The translations under genes and the position numbers were made by a program. From NCBI RefSeq assembly GCF_000160855.1, contig NZ_GG700752.1, positions 745,966 to 773,771 of the forward strand: 27,806 bases of DNA, given 5' to 3'. Below, one piece after another: positions 20,832 through 27,806 of this stretch. The number at the start of each line of letters is the position of its first letter. Position 1 is the stretch's first letter. The DNA is from Lactobacillus helveticus DSM 20075 = CGMCC 1.1877 (GTDB lineage Bacteria; Bacillota; Bacilli; Lactobacillales; Lactobacillaceae). The notes beneath the pieces were generated by a model. That model made no database searches, had not been told where the DNA came from, and saw only the letters and a program-made list of their open reading frames with translations.

Positions 20832-20860
20832 ATTATATAGAGTTCAGAATAATAAATCAA
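20832..20860 (-). promoter_or_regulatory. Promoter of rpsD
   Basis: On the minus strand, TTGATT (20860-20855), a 17-base spacer and a perfect TATAAT (20837-20832) predict a start near 20825, immediately at the outer stem of the leader. Confidence 0.8.
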
Positions 20861-20898
20861 GAAATACAACAGCTTTTGCACATCTTTAGGCCATGTTT

Positions 20899-20907
20899 TG
20901 TTATAAT
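20899..20907 (+). promoter_or_regulatory. Extended -10 promoter of ezrA
   Basis: TGTTATAAT (TG, one base, perfect TATAAT) lies 25 bases upstream of the ezrA start, divergent from the rpsD promoter. A TTGCAC at 20876-20881 is 20 bases away, too far for a good -35. Confidence 0.6.
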
Positions 20908-20931
20908 TATTGTAGTTTTGGAGGATAAACA

Positions 20932-22641
20932 ATGTCATCAATTCAAACTATTATTATTGTCGCCGTTGTCATCCTTATTATTGTAGTCGTTGCTTCGATG
21001 TTGCTCATTAATCGTAAGCAGCTGCGGGAAGTCGAGGTAATCGATGCAGCTCTTAATGAAATTGAAGAGATGCACCTTGAAGAAGATATCAAACGACTGA
21101 ATAAAATGGATTTGGCGGGCGAAAGTCTAACCACATTAAATACTTGGCGCAAAAGTTATAAAGAGGCTTCAACTAAGAAATTGCCTCGTGTACAAAAATT
21201 AGTTGAAGAAGCGGCAAATGAAAATGCAACGTACAAACTTTTTAAAGCCAGAAAGAAAATAAAAGAAGCACAGCAAATAATTAAACCGGCTTTAGAAGAT
21301 GCACGTAACACTAAGGCAGTATTTACTGAATTGCTTGAATCAAATAAAGAAAATCAAATTCAGTATGATGCTTTAATTAAAGTCTATCGTGAATTGAGAA
21401 AAGACGTTTTAGCTAATTCATTTGAATACGGTGCAGCAATTGACCAAATTGAAGATCAATTGGCTTCAATGGAGAGCGATTTTGAAGAGGCTAAGAATCT
21501 TTCATCTCAGGGGGATCACGTAGAAGCTAAGCGTGTTTTATCTAAGATCCGCATGTCTTTAGCGGCTTTGCAAAAACAATTGCCTAAAATTAAAGAAGGC
21601 TACCATCAATTAGAGGTTGTTTTCCAAGATCAACTTAAAGAATTATCTAATGTTTATAAAAAGATGATTTCAGAAAAGTACTACATTACTAAAGTTGATG
21701 TTTTAAGCAGAATTAAAGACATTCATGATCAGATTGATAGTACACGCAAATTATTGTCAGAATTAAAAGTCGATGAATTAGCTAACGAAAATAAAAAGAT
21801 TTCTAGTGAAATTGATGGACTTTACGATGTTTTGGCAAAAGAATATAAGGCTCGCCCCTTCGTTGAAAAGAATCAAAGCAAGATGTTGGCATTGATTTCT
21901 CACCAACAAACGGCATCTAAAAAGCTAGTTGAAAAGTTGCAGCATATTGATGAAAGCTATGAATTGACTCACGGCGAACTTGAAAAAAGCAAAGAACTTG
22001 AAAAAGAAGTCAATAACATGAATCGTCAATATACAGTTGATACGCAAAATATTGCTGATGGCAAAGGCGTATATTCTGCAATTCAAGATTCATGGCTAGA
22101 AATGCTTGATCGCTTGCGTGAGATCGATGCTGAGCAAGTAAAAATGTCTACGGATGTTGATGGCTTATATGACTCTGAAAATGTGGCTAATGATTCAATT
22201 AAACATTTTAGGCAAGAAGTATCATTAGTTTATCGCCGACTTGAAAGACGTAGTTTGCCAGGCAATCCAGATAGTTTTATTCAAATGTATACCTTGGTCG
22301 TTAATGAAATTGGGCATGTTAGTGATGAATTAAGTCAAGTTAGAATTAATATGGAAAAGATTTCTAACGAATTGATTCAAATATCTGATGATGTTGAACG
22401 ACTTAAGCGTGAGGCTAACGATATTATCAATTCTGCCAACTTGGTTGAATTGACTATGCAGTACTCAAATAAATATGCTGATAAAGATTCAATTAAGCAA
22501 GCACAAAAGAAGGCAATGCAGCTTTACGATGAATATAATTATAAAGAAGCATTAGACACTATCGCTACGGCAATTGAAAAGGCAGAGCCAGGTAGTTATC
22601 AACGTCTTGAAAATACATATTATTCTGAACAAAAAGAATAA
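20932..22641 (+). CDS. ezrA: Septation ring formation regulator EzrA
   Basis: EzrA is a membrane-anchored negative regulator of FtsZ ring formation that also links division to wall synthesis. The 569-aa length is normal. One N-terminal membrane helix (about residues 5-26) is followed by a short basic segment NRKQLR and then almost entirely by charged heptad-like coiled coil, organised as spectrin-like bundles. The C-terminal IQMYTLVVNEIGHVSDEL and YNYKEALDTIATAIE segments are family-typical. TTGGAGGA precedes the ATG. It is transcribed alone; a terminator follows. Confidence 0.94.
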   Translation: MSSIQTIIIVAVVILIIVVVASMLLINRKQLREVEVIDAALNEIEEMHLEEDIKRLNKMDLAGESLTTLNTWRKSYKEASTKKLPRVQKLVEEAANENATYKLFKARKKIKEAQQIIKPALEDARNTKAVFTELLESNKENQIQYDALIKVYRELRKDVLANSFEYGAAIDQIEDQLASMESDFEEAKNLSSQGDHVEAKRVLSKIRMSLAALQKQLPKIKEGYHQLEVVFQDQLKELSNVYKKMISEKYYITKVDVLSRIKDIHDQIDSTRKLLSELKVDELANENKKISSEIDGLYDVLAKEYKARPFVEKNQSKMLALISHQQTASKKLVEKLQHIDESYELTHGELEKSKELEKEVNNMNRQYTVDTQNIADGKGVYSAIQDSWLEMLDRLREIDAEQVKMSTDVDGLYDSENVANDSIKHFRQEVSLVYRRLERRSLPGNPDSFIQMYTLVVNEIGHVSDELSQVRINMEKISNELIQISDDVERLKREANDIINSANLVELTMQYSNKYADKDSIKQAQKKAMQLYDEYNYKEALDTIATAIEKAEPGSYQRLENTYYSEQKE

Positions 22642-22645
22642 ATAA

Positions 22646-22674
22646 TTGAAGCTTTTCATTATTTAAGCTAAAAT
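22646..22674 (+). promoter_or_regulatory. Promoter ahead of the cysteine desulfurase-thiI operon
   Basis: TTGAAG (22646-22651), a 17-base spacer and TAAAAT (22669-22674) start immediately after the ezrA stop. The predicted start is near 22681, upstream of the terminator hairpin at 22687-22715, so the transcript begins with that hairpin. Confidence 0.55.
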
Positions 22675-22686
22675 CTAATAGTCACT

Positions 22687-22715
22687 AAACGGTCAAGTAG
22701 TTGACCGTTTTTTAT
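22687..22715 (+). terminator. ezrA terminator, or 5' hairpin of the next mRNA
   Basis: A perfect 10-bp stem, AAACGGTCAA (22687-22696) with TTGACCGTTT (22701-22710), has loop GTAG and a T6 run. It is a good terminator for ezrA and also the first structure in the predicted desulfurase transcript. Confidence 0.85.
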
Positions 22716-22732
22716 TAGGGGGAGTTTTAAAC

Positions 22733-23893
22733 GTGATTTATTTTGATAATAGTGCAACAACAAAAATAGATACTCAAGTTTTAGATACCTACAATAAGGT
22801 AGCAACTAATATTTGGGGAAATCCTTCAAGTTTGCATAAGATGGGTGATCGTGCTCATCAAATGCTTGAAGCTTCACGCAAACAAATTGCAGACTTGCTT
22901 GGAACCAAGCAGAATGAAATTTTTTTTACCTCAGGTGGTACGGAATCAAATAATGCCGCAATTAAAGGAACTGCAATTCAAAAACGCGAATTTGGTAAGC
23001 ATATTATTACATCAAGCGTAGAACATGCTTCTGTAGCTAATAGTTTTAATACCTTGGAAAACTTGGGCTGGCGCGTTACTCGTTTGCCAGTTGATAAGGA
23101 AGGCAGAGTCAACGTCAATGATTTAAGAAATGCCATTGATTCGGATACTACCTTGGTTTCAATCATGGGTGTTAATAATGAAATCGGTACAATTCAGCCA
23201 ATTGATGAAATTAGTGATTTGCTTGATAACTATCCTACTATTCAATTCCACGTTGATAATGTTCAAGCATTAGGTAAGAACATTTGGGATAAGGTATTTA
23301 CGCCACGAGTTGATTTATCAAGCTTATCAGCACATAAATTCCATGCACCACGTGGTATTGGTATTCTTTATAAAAAGGAAGGCAAGATGCTTACTCCACT
23401 TCATGATGGGGGTGGTCAAGAAAAAGGTCTTCGTTCAGGTACTGAAAACTTGCCAGCTATTGCAGGTATGGCTAAGGCTATCCGCCTTTTGTTAGAAAAT
23501 GAACCTGAAAAAGCAAACCACGAAGCAGCAATTAAGGCAAAAATCGTTGAATATTTGAAAGATAAGCCAGGAATTGATATCTTTTCACCAGTAAGTGACG
23601 GTTTTGCACCACATATTCTTTGCTTTGCATTAGAAGGAATTCGTGGTGAAACCTTAGTCCATACTTTGGAAGATCAAGATATTTATACTTCAACTACTTC
23701 TGCTTGTGCATCAAAGACTGCAGATGAAGCCAGCACCTTGGTTTCTATGCGAATTGATGATAAGATTGCTACTAGCGCAATTCGTTTAAGTTTTGACGAA
23801 ACAAATACGCTTGAAGAAGCAGATGAATTTATCAAGGTCTTTGATAAGATTTATAATCATTTTGCTAAAATTAATCACTTGGGAGATAATTAA
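22733..23893 (+). CDS. Cysteine desulfurase (NifS/IscS-like, ThiI partner)
   Basis: A PLP enzyme that removes sulfur from cysteine as a protein persulfide. In the 386-aa protein the PLP lysine is K202 in [13 protein letters not shown]98 in SSVEHAS stacks on the cofactor, and the sulfur-carrying cysteine is C325 in TTSACAS. The GTG start is preceded by GGGGGAG. The next gene, thiI, overlaps it by one base (TAATG), so it is most likely the dedicated sulfur donor for 4-thiouridine in tRNA, as with Bacillus NifZ-ThiI. It is not flanked by iscU/suf genes, which argues against a general Fe-S cluster role. Confidence 0.93.
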   Translation: MIYFDNSATTKIDTQVLDTYNKVATNIWGNPSSLHKMGDRAHQMLEASRKQIADLLGTKQNEIFFTSGGTESNNAAIKGTAIQKREFGKHIITSSVEHASVANSFNTLENLGWRVTRLPVDKEGRVNVNDLRNAIDSDTTLVSIMGVNNEIGTIQPIDEISDLLDNYPTIQFHVDNVQALGKNIWDKVFTPRVDLSSLSAHKFHAPRGIGILYKKEGKMLTPLHDGGGQEKGLRSGTENLPAIAGMAKAIRLLLENEPEKANHEAAIKAKIVEYLKDKPGIDIFSPVSDGFAPHILCFALEGIRGETLVHTLEDQDIYTSTTSACASKTADEASTLVSMRIDDKIATSAIRLSFDETNTLEEADEFIKVFDKIYNHFAKINHLGDN

Positions 23894-25110
23894 TGGAATA
23901 TACAGAAGTTATGGTCCGTTACGGGGAACTCTCAACTAAGGGAAAGAATAGAAAGGACTTTATCAATCGCTTAGCTAGCAACGTTGAAAAGGTCTTAAAA
24001 GATTTACCTCAAATTGACTTTCACCCTCGTCACGACCGGATGCATATTGTTTTAAATGGCGCACCTTTTGCGGAAGTAGATAAGCGCCTTAAGAAAGTAT
24101 TTGGTATTCAAACCTACTCACCAGCTATCAAAATTCCTAAGACTTTGGAAGATATTGAAAAGACTTCTTTAGAATTAATGCAGGAAACTTTTAAGCCTGG
24201 CATGACTTTTAAGGTTAATACTAAGCGTAGTGATCACAAGTTTGAATATGATACTAACCAACTTAACAATTTGGTTGGTGATTATTTATTCGATCATATC
24301 GACCACTTGAAGGCTGAAATGAAGCACCCTGATTTAGTACTTAGAATCGAAGTGCGTCAAGATGCTGTTTATATTTCTAACCAATTGCTTCATGGTATTG
24401 GCGGGATGCCCGTTGGTACTGCTGGCAAGGCTGTGATGATGCTTAGTGGTGGTATTGATTCACCAGTTGCTTCATATCTTGCAATGAAGCGTGGGGTTGA
24501 TATTGAAATGGTGCACTTCTTTAGTCCACCTTACACTACTGAAAAAGCTTTAGCTAAGGCTAAGGAATTAACTGGTATTTTGGCAAACTATGCAGGTAAG
24601 ATTAACTTTATCGCTGTTCCATTTGCTGAAATTCAGGAAACTATCAAGGAAAAATTGCCAGAAGGTTACTTGATGACTGTACAACGTCGCTTCATGTTGC
24701 AACTTGCAGACCGTATTCGTGCTAAGCGCGGTGGTCTTGCAATCTTTAACGGTGAATCTGTTGGTCAAGTTGCTTCACAGACTTTGCAATCAATGGTTGC
24801 TATTAATGATGTGACAACTACACCAGTTATTCGTCCAGTTGCTACAATGGATAAGACTGAAATTATTAAATTGGCAGAAGATATTGGTACTTTTGATCTT
24901 TCAATTCAACCATTTGAAGATTGTTGTACTATCTTTGCTCCACCACGTCCTAAGACTAAGCCAAAGCTTGATAAGGCCCGTGAATACGAAGCTCGTCTTG
25001 ATGTTGAAGGCTTGATTCAAAGAGCGATGGATGGAATTGAAGTAATGCCAATTTATCCAAATGAAAAATTTATCAACGATAAGATCGAAGAAGATCAAGA
25101 TTTGTTGTAA
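23893..25110 (+). CDS. thiI: tRNA 4-thiouridine synthase ThiI
   Basis: ThiI adenylates U8 of tRNA and replaces its oxygen with sulfur. The 405-aa protein has an N-terminal ferredoxin-like domain, a THUMP RNA-binding domain (about residues 60-165), and the PP-loop ATP pyrophosphatase motif SGGIDSP at 185-191. Paired cysteines C344-C345 lie in [17 protein letters not shown]. The C-terminal rhodanese domain of the enterobacterial enzyme is absent, as in other Firmicutes, so persulfide must come directly from the coupled desulfurase. Its start shares one base with the desulfurase stop, and a strong terminator follows. Confidence 0.95.
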   Translation: MEYTEVMVRYGELSTKGKNRKDFINRLASNVEKVLKDLPQIDFHPRHDRMHIVLNGAPFAEVDKRLKKVFGIQTYSPAIKIPKTLEDIEKTSLELMQETFKPGMTFKVNTKRSDHKFEYDTNQLNNLVGDYLFDHIDHLKAEMKHPDLVLRIEVRQDAVYISNQLLHGIGGMPVGTAGKAVMMLSGGIDSPVASYLAMKRGVDIEMVHFFSPPYTTEKALAKAKELTGILANYAGKINFIAVPFAEIQETIKEKLPEGYLMTVQRRFMLQLADRIRAKRGGLAIFNGESVGQVASQTLQSMVAINDVTTTPVIRPVATMDKTEIIKLAEDIGTFDLSIQPFEDCCTIFAPPRPKTKPKLDKAREYEARLDVEGLIQRAMDGIEVMPIYPNEKFINDKIEEDQDLL

Positions 25111-25115
25111 AAAGT

Positions 25116-25147
25116 TATGCCGACAGAATGATCTGTTGGCATTTTTT
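25116..25147 (+). terminator. Terminator of the desulfurase-thiI operon
   Basis: Stem TGCCGACAGA (25118-25127) with TCTGTTGGCA (25132-25141), one G-U pair, loop ATGA, then T6. It ends only about 20 bases before the start of the next gene. Confidence 0.9.
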
Positions 25148-25167
25148 GTAGAAAAAGGTAAAAAACA

Positions 25168-26046
25168 GTGAAGATCGGAAAATTACTAAGAGAAACTAGA
25201 TTGGTAGCTGGACTTACTCAAACTGAAATGGCGGCAGTAGCTATTTCAGAATCGTTTTATTCCAAAGTTGAACGAGGTGTCCATAATATTGATGCCGATA
25301 CCTTGGTTGAGGTTTTGAAAGCAAATCATATTAATCCAGTTCAATTCTTCTCCAGAACGCTGGATGGTCCAATGCAGGAATCACCGCATAAAAAGAGTAT
25401 ATTGGATGCTGGCTTTATGGTGAAAAAAATAGTACGTAGTGCTAATAAAAGAGATCTAGAGAAATTAGGTCAACTAAAAAAAGAAATTGATCAAGCTGAA
25501 GAACAAGGTAAACCGTATTATATTTGGATCTCTTATGTATTGGAGTTAATGACTACGTGGATAACTCATTCAACCGATGATATATCAGAACCGGTTAAAA
25601 AGAAGATTAAGCATTTATATAAAGGAGATAATTGGGGATTTATTAACTATGAATATTTAGGGATGGCTTTTATTGCCTTAACTCCAGAACAAGTACTCAA
25701 TTTTTCTCATACTACTTATCAAAGCTATGAAAAAAACTCAGAAAATACCTTAAGTTATACAAATATAGTTGGCATTGCTGATTTAACAATCGATTTCTTA
25801 ATGTATGCGTATATACACAACTTTAATAAGGAATTATGCGCAGAAACATTTGCTTTTTTTGATAAAAATATTTCATATGAAGCAAGCTTTTATCAACGTA
25901 GAGTAATAATCAGACTTTATAAGGCTTTATTTGACAATGATACTGAGAAAGTAGATTTCTATACCCGCTTATTGGAGGAAGATAATTTTACTTTTTGTTT
26001 GCAAAATGTACCGATTACTAAAAAGGATAGTTCTCATGCGCATTGA
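25168..26046 (+). CDS. Rgg/GadR/MutR-type HTH regulator, copy 1
   Basis: A 292-aa protein with an N-terminal XRE-type helix-turn-helix (about residues 2-60) that contains SESFYSKVERGVH, the block typical of Rgg/MutR regulators. The remainder (about 75-285) is all-helical and fits the TPR-like sensing domain of RRNPP proteins, which often bind short exported peptides. No candidate peptide gene is visible beside it. The start is GTG with AAAGGT. Only about 20 bases separate it from the thiI terminator, so no separate promoter can be placed there. Its end overlaps the rsuA-type gene by 11 bases. It is clearly paralogous to the two following genes. Target genes and ligand are unknown. Confidence 0.82.
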   Translation: MKIGKLLRETRLVAGLTQTEMAAVAISESFYSKVERGVHNIDADTLVEVLKANHINPVQFFSRTLDGPMQESPHKKSILDAGFMVKKIVRSANKRDLEKLGQLKKEIDQAEEQGKPYYIWISYVLELMTTWITHSTDDISEPVKKKIKHLYKGDNWGFINYEYLGMAFIALTPEQVLNFSHTTYQSYEKNSENTLSYTNIVGIADLTIDFLMYAYIHNFNKELCAETFAFFDKNISYEASFYQRRVIIRLYKALFDNDTEKVDFYTRLLEEDNFTFCLQNVPITKKDSSHAH

Positions 26047-26746
26047 TAAATATTTAGCTAATATGAATGTCGGCTCCAGAAAAGAAGTGCACGTTTTAAT
26101 TAAAAAAGGCATTGTCACTGTAAATGGTGATGTGGTAAAAACACCAAAACAGCAGGTTAAGGAATCCGATGAAGTATTGGTAGATGGCCAAGAGGTCAAT
26201 TATCAAAAATATCATTACTTCTTGATGAACAAGCCCAAGGGCGTACTTTCAGCGACTGAAGACCGTAGTCAAAGAACGGTAATCTCATTGCTCAAGCCGC
26301 AGGATCAATATCAAGGAATTACGCCGGTAGGACGATTGGATAAAGATACAACCGGCTTGCTGTTACTTACTAATGATGGTCAACTAAATCATGAATTGCT
26401 TGCACCTAATAAGCACGTTGATAAAATTTATCGTGCCAAAATTGCGGGTGTGGCTGATGACGAAACGGTGAAGACCTTTGCTAGTGGCATGACTTTAGGT
26501 GATGGAACTAAACTTAAGCCAGCAGAGTTGAAGATTCTTGCCCAAGATGAAGAGCATGATAGCTCTGAAATTGAGATTAAAATTCGTGAAGGAAAATATC
26601 ATCAAATTAAGCGCATGTTTGGTGCGGTAGGGATGAAAGTAGTTGAACTTGAACGAATTTCAATGGGTAAATTGAAGTTGCCGAAAGATTTAAAGCGCGG
26701 TAATTATATTGAATTGAGTTTAGATGATGTAAGCAAGATTAAATAG
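26036..26746 (+). CDS. rsuA: 16S rRNA pseudouridine synthase, RsuA/RluB family
   Basis: A 236-aa enzyme with an N-terminal S4-type RNA-binding domain (about residues 1-50, starting MRIDKYLANMNVGSRKEV), then the catalytic domain with GRLDKDTTG at 99-107, where D102 is the nucleophile. The REGKYHQIKRMFGAVGMKVVELERI block is typical of the RsuA group, which makes pseudouridine 516 in 16S rRNA; RluB/E/F-like specificity cannot be excluded. The ATG at 26036 is chosen because AAAGGA precedes it and MRIDKYL is the normal opening; it lies inside the end of Rgg copy 1. Rgg copy 2 starts 14 bases after its stop. Confidence 0.9.
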   Translation: MRIDKYLANMNVGSRKEVHVLIKKGIVTVNGDVVKTPKQQVKESDEVLVDGQEVNYQKYHYFLMNKPKGVLSATEDRSQRTVISLLKPQDQYQGITPVGRLDKDTTGLLLLTNDGQLNHELLAPNKHVDKIYRAKIAGVADDETVKTFASGMTLGDGTKLKPAELKILAQDEEHDSSEIEIKIREGKYHQIKRMFGAVGMKVVELERISMGKLKLPKDLKRGNYIELSLDDVSKIK

Positions 26747-26760
26747 GACGGAATAAAGAG

Positions 26761-27571
26761 ATGACAATCGGTGAAGCACTAAAAAGTGTGCGTTTGCATG
26801 CAGGAATAAGTCAGACAGAAATGGCAGCGGGAATTGTAAGTGAATCTTTTTATTCTAAAGTTGAACGCGGTGTCCATGCGATTGATGCTGAAACTTTAAT
26901 TGAATTTTGTCGGTTCATCATTTTGATGTTACTGGCTTTTTTGCACAAATTAATAATCAGTCATCTACTGGACCATTTTTTGAGTTAACTAGTGAGATTA
27001 CTTTTGCTCAAAATAGAAGAGATATAAAGGCGTTAGATAAAATCAAACAGAAAATTGAAGATGGTGGGGTGCAAGTTCCGCAATGGCTCAAATTCAAACT
27101 TGAGTTAGCTTATGCTTGGGCCTTACGTTCAAATGATAAAATTTCTCCTGAAATGAAGAAAAAATAAAGAAGTTGTTTTTGAATGAAAGTTGGGATCGGA
27201 CATCTTATCATTTTTTGAGTCAGGTAGTAATTTTCTTGGATGTTAATGATTCAAAGCAGTTCGTAGAGGTTGCTTATGCTGCATATCGCAAACATCCCGC
27301 TACCGATACCTTTACTTTGCAGTTTATGGCTTTTATTACGATAAATTATTTGAATTGTTGCTATCATCAACATGCTGATAAAAGTTATGTGGAAAGTACA
27401 TTTAAGTTTTTGCAAGAATTGCCGGTAGATCCTGCAATTGGCTTAGAAAAGTTGATAGGTAAGTTCTATCAAGCTGTTTTTAGTGGTGATGAACAGAAAG
27501 CCAGATCTTTAAAATCAATTATTCAAGACTGTGGTTATGCGTCAATAATTGATGATATCAAAATTGATTAA
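26761..27571 (+). pseudogene. Rgg/MutR-type HTH regulator, copy 2, broken by two frameshifts
   Basis: The reading opens with ATG and an HTH nearly identical in plan to copy 1 (SESFYSKVERGVHAIDAETLIE). It then loses frame in a T4 run at 26905-26908. The homologous sequence resumes in the next frame (LSVHHFDVTGFFAQI...), aligned without gaps to copy 1 if one T is restored. A second break is in an A6 run at 27159-27164, immediately before TAA 27165-27167. Restoring one A gives EMKKKIKKLFLNESW, which again aligns with copy 1 (PVKKKIKHLYKGDNW). Repaired, it would be 270 aa. As written, only a 75-aa product with a truncated C-terminus can be made. A sequencing error in homopolymers is an alternative to true decay. 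GGAATAAAGAG precedes the ATG. Confidence 0.85.
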
Positions 27572-27576
27572 TAAAT

Positions 27577-27626
27577 AAATCGCATCTTTTGAGCTATTTT
27601 TTAGCTTGAGGGATGCGATTTTTTTG
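27577..27626 (+). terminator. Terminator after Rgg copy 2
   Basis: A 10-bp outer stem, AAATCGCATC with GATGCGATTT, is extended by an inner GAGCTA/TAGCTT pairing, with a T-run from 27619. It ends the copy 1-rsuA-copy 2 transcript. Confidence 0.85.
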
Positions 27627-27660
27627 CTTTTTTTAATAAAAATAGTCGTTTTGGAAGATT

Positions 27661-27689
27661 TTGAGACTTTTATCTCAATTGTTTATATA
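27661..27689 (+). promoter_or_regulatory. Promoter of Rgg copy 3 with overlapping inverted repeat
   Basis: TTGAGA (27661-27666), a 17-base spacer and TATATA (27684-27689) form a candidate promoter about 30 bases before the copy 3 start. The -35 is the left arm of a perfect 6-bp inverted repeat, TTGAGA-N6-TCTCAA (27661-27678), a plausible operator for an HTH protein, perhaps one of the adjacent Rgg copies. The repeat could also be chance. Confidence 0.45.
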
Positions 27690-27720
27690 TTAAAAATATG
27701 AAACAAATAAGGTAAAAAGT

Positions 27721-27806
27721 TTGACTATTGGAAAACAACTAAGAGAAATACGAGATTCTTTGAACTTAACGCAGAAAGAGATGTGTGCTGGAGTAGTAAC
27801 GGAATC
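27721..27806 (+). CDS. Rgg/MutR-type HTH regulator, copy 3 (5' end only)
   Basis: An open reading frame starts at TTG with AAGGT upstream and runs off the window end. The 28 complete codons read (M)TIGKQLREIRDSLNLTQKEMCAGVVTES, colinear with the HTH of copies 1 and 2. Its ribosome-binding segment (AAGGTAAAAA before a non-ATG start) resembles that of copy 1, suggesting that the leader was duplicated along with the gene. The rest of the gene, and whether it is intact, cannot be seen. Confidence 0.7.
   Translation, partial: MTIGKQLREIRDSLNLTQKEMCAGVVTE

Noticed and set aside
27612..27640. Tiny peptide frame after Rgg copy 2 as a quorum peptide gene
   Set aside because: The ATG falls in the 3' arm of the terminator, encodes only seven residues read from T-runs, and has no SD.

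Overview
The window is low-GC Firmicute DNA and almost certainly comes from Lactobacillus in the acidophilus/helveticus/crispatus group. The grounds are strongly A/T-ending codon use, strong Shine-Dalgarno sites, an F1Fo-ATPase operon preceded directly by upp, a MurT-type amidating ligase, and the order mbl-yidD-DUF2969-rodA. The species cannot be fixed from the sequence alone.

Layout. (1) 1-1490: a serine hydrolase of the beta-lactamase/esterase fold on the minus strand, then a two-tRNA operon, tRNA-Glu(CTC)-tRNA-Gln(CTG), with a consensus promoter and its own terminator. (2) 1490-6580: murT (minus), divergent from a translation-linked operon tdk-prfA-prmC-tsaC/sua5. (3) 6600-13907: upp and the complete atpBEFHAGDC operon, with a candidate CcpA (cre) box just upstream of the atp promoter. 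(4) 13927-17037: a small DUF1146 membrane protein and a cell-shape cluster mbl-yidD-DUF2969-rodA. (5) 17055-20649, minus strand: universal stress protein, a small membrane protein, a structured RNA gene that I read as 6S RNA (it sits exactly where the 'Lacto-usp' RNA motif is described), then rarA, a YueI/DUF1694 gene and rpsD. rpsD has a long folded leader that looks like the S4 autoregulatory leader. (6) 20932-25147: ezrA, then a cysteine desulfurase-thiI pair for tRNA thiolation. (7) 25168-27806: a tandem family of Rgg/MutR-type (RRNPP-like) HTH regulators. Copy 1 is intact and overlaps an rsuA-type pseudouridine synthase, copy 2 is broken by two single-base homopolymer contractions, and copy 3 runs off the window end.

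Most of the window is conserved housekeeping chromosome: peptidoglycan amidation, peptide release, tRNA t6A and s4U modification, pH homeostasis by the proton ATPase, elongation and division machinery, stress and recombination. The less ordinary parts are the two noncoding RNA elements on the minus strand, the pair of C34 tRNAs, the embedded promoter/terminator arrangement ahead of the cysteine desulfurase, and the duplicated Rgg array with a repeat-overlapped promoter at the right end. I saw no CRISPR array, insertion sequence, prophage gene or integration site.
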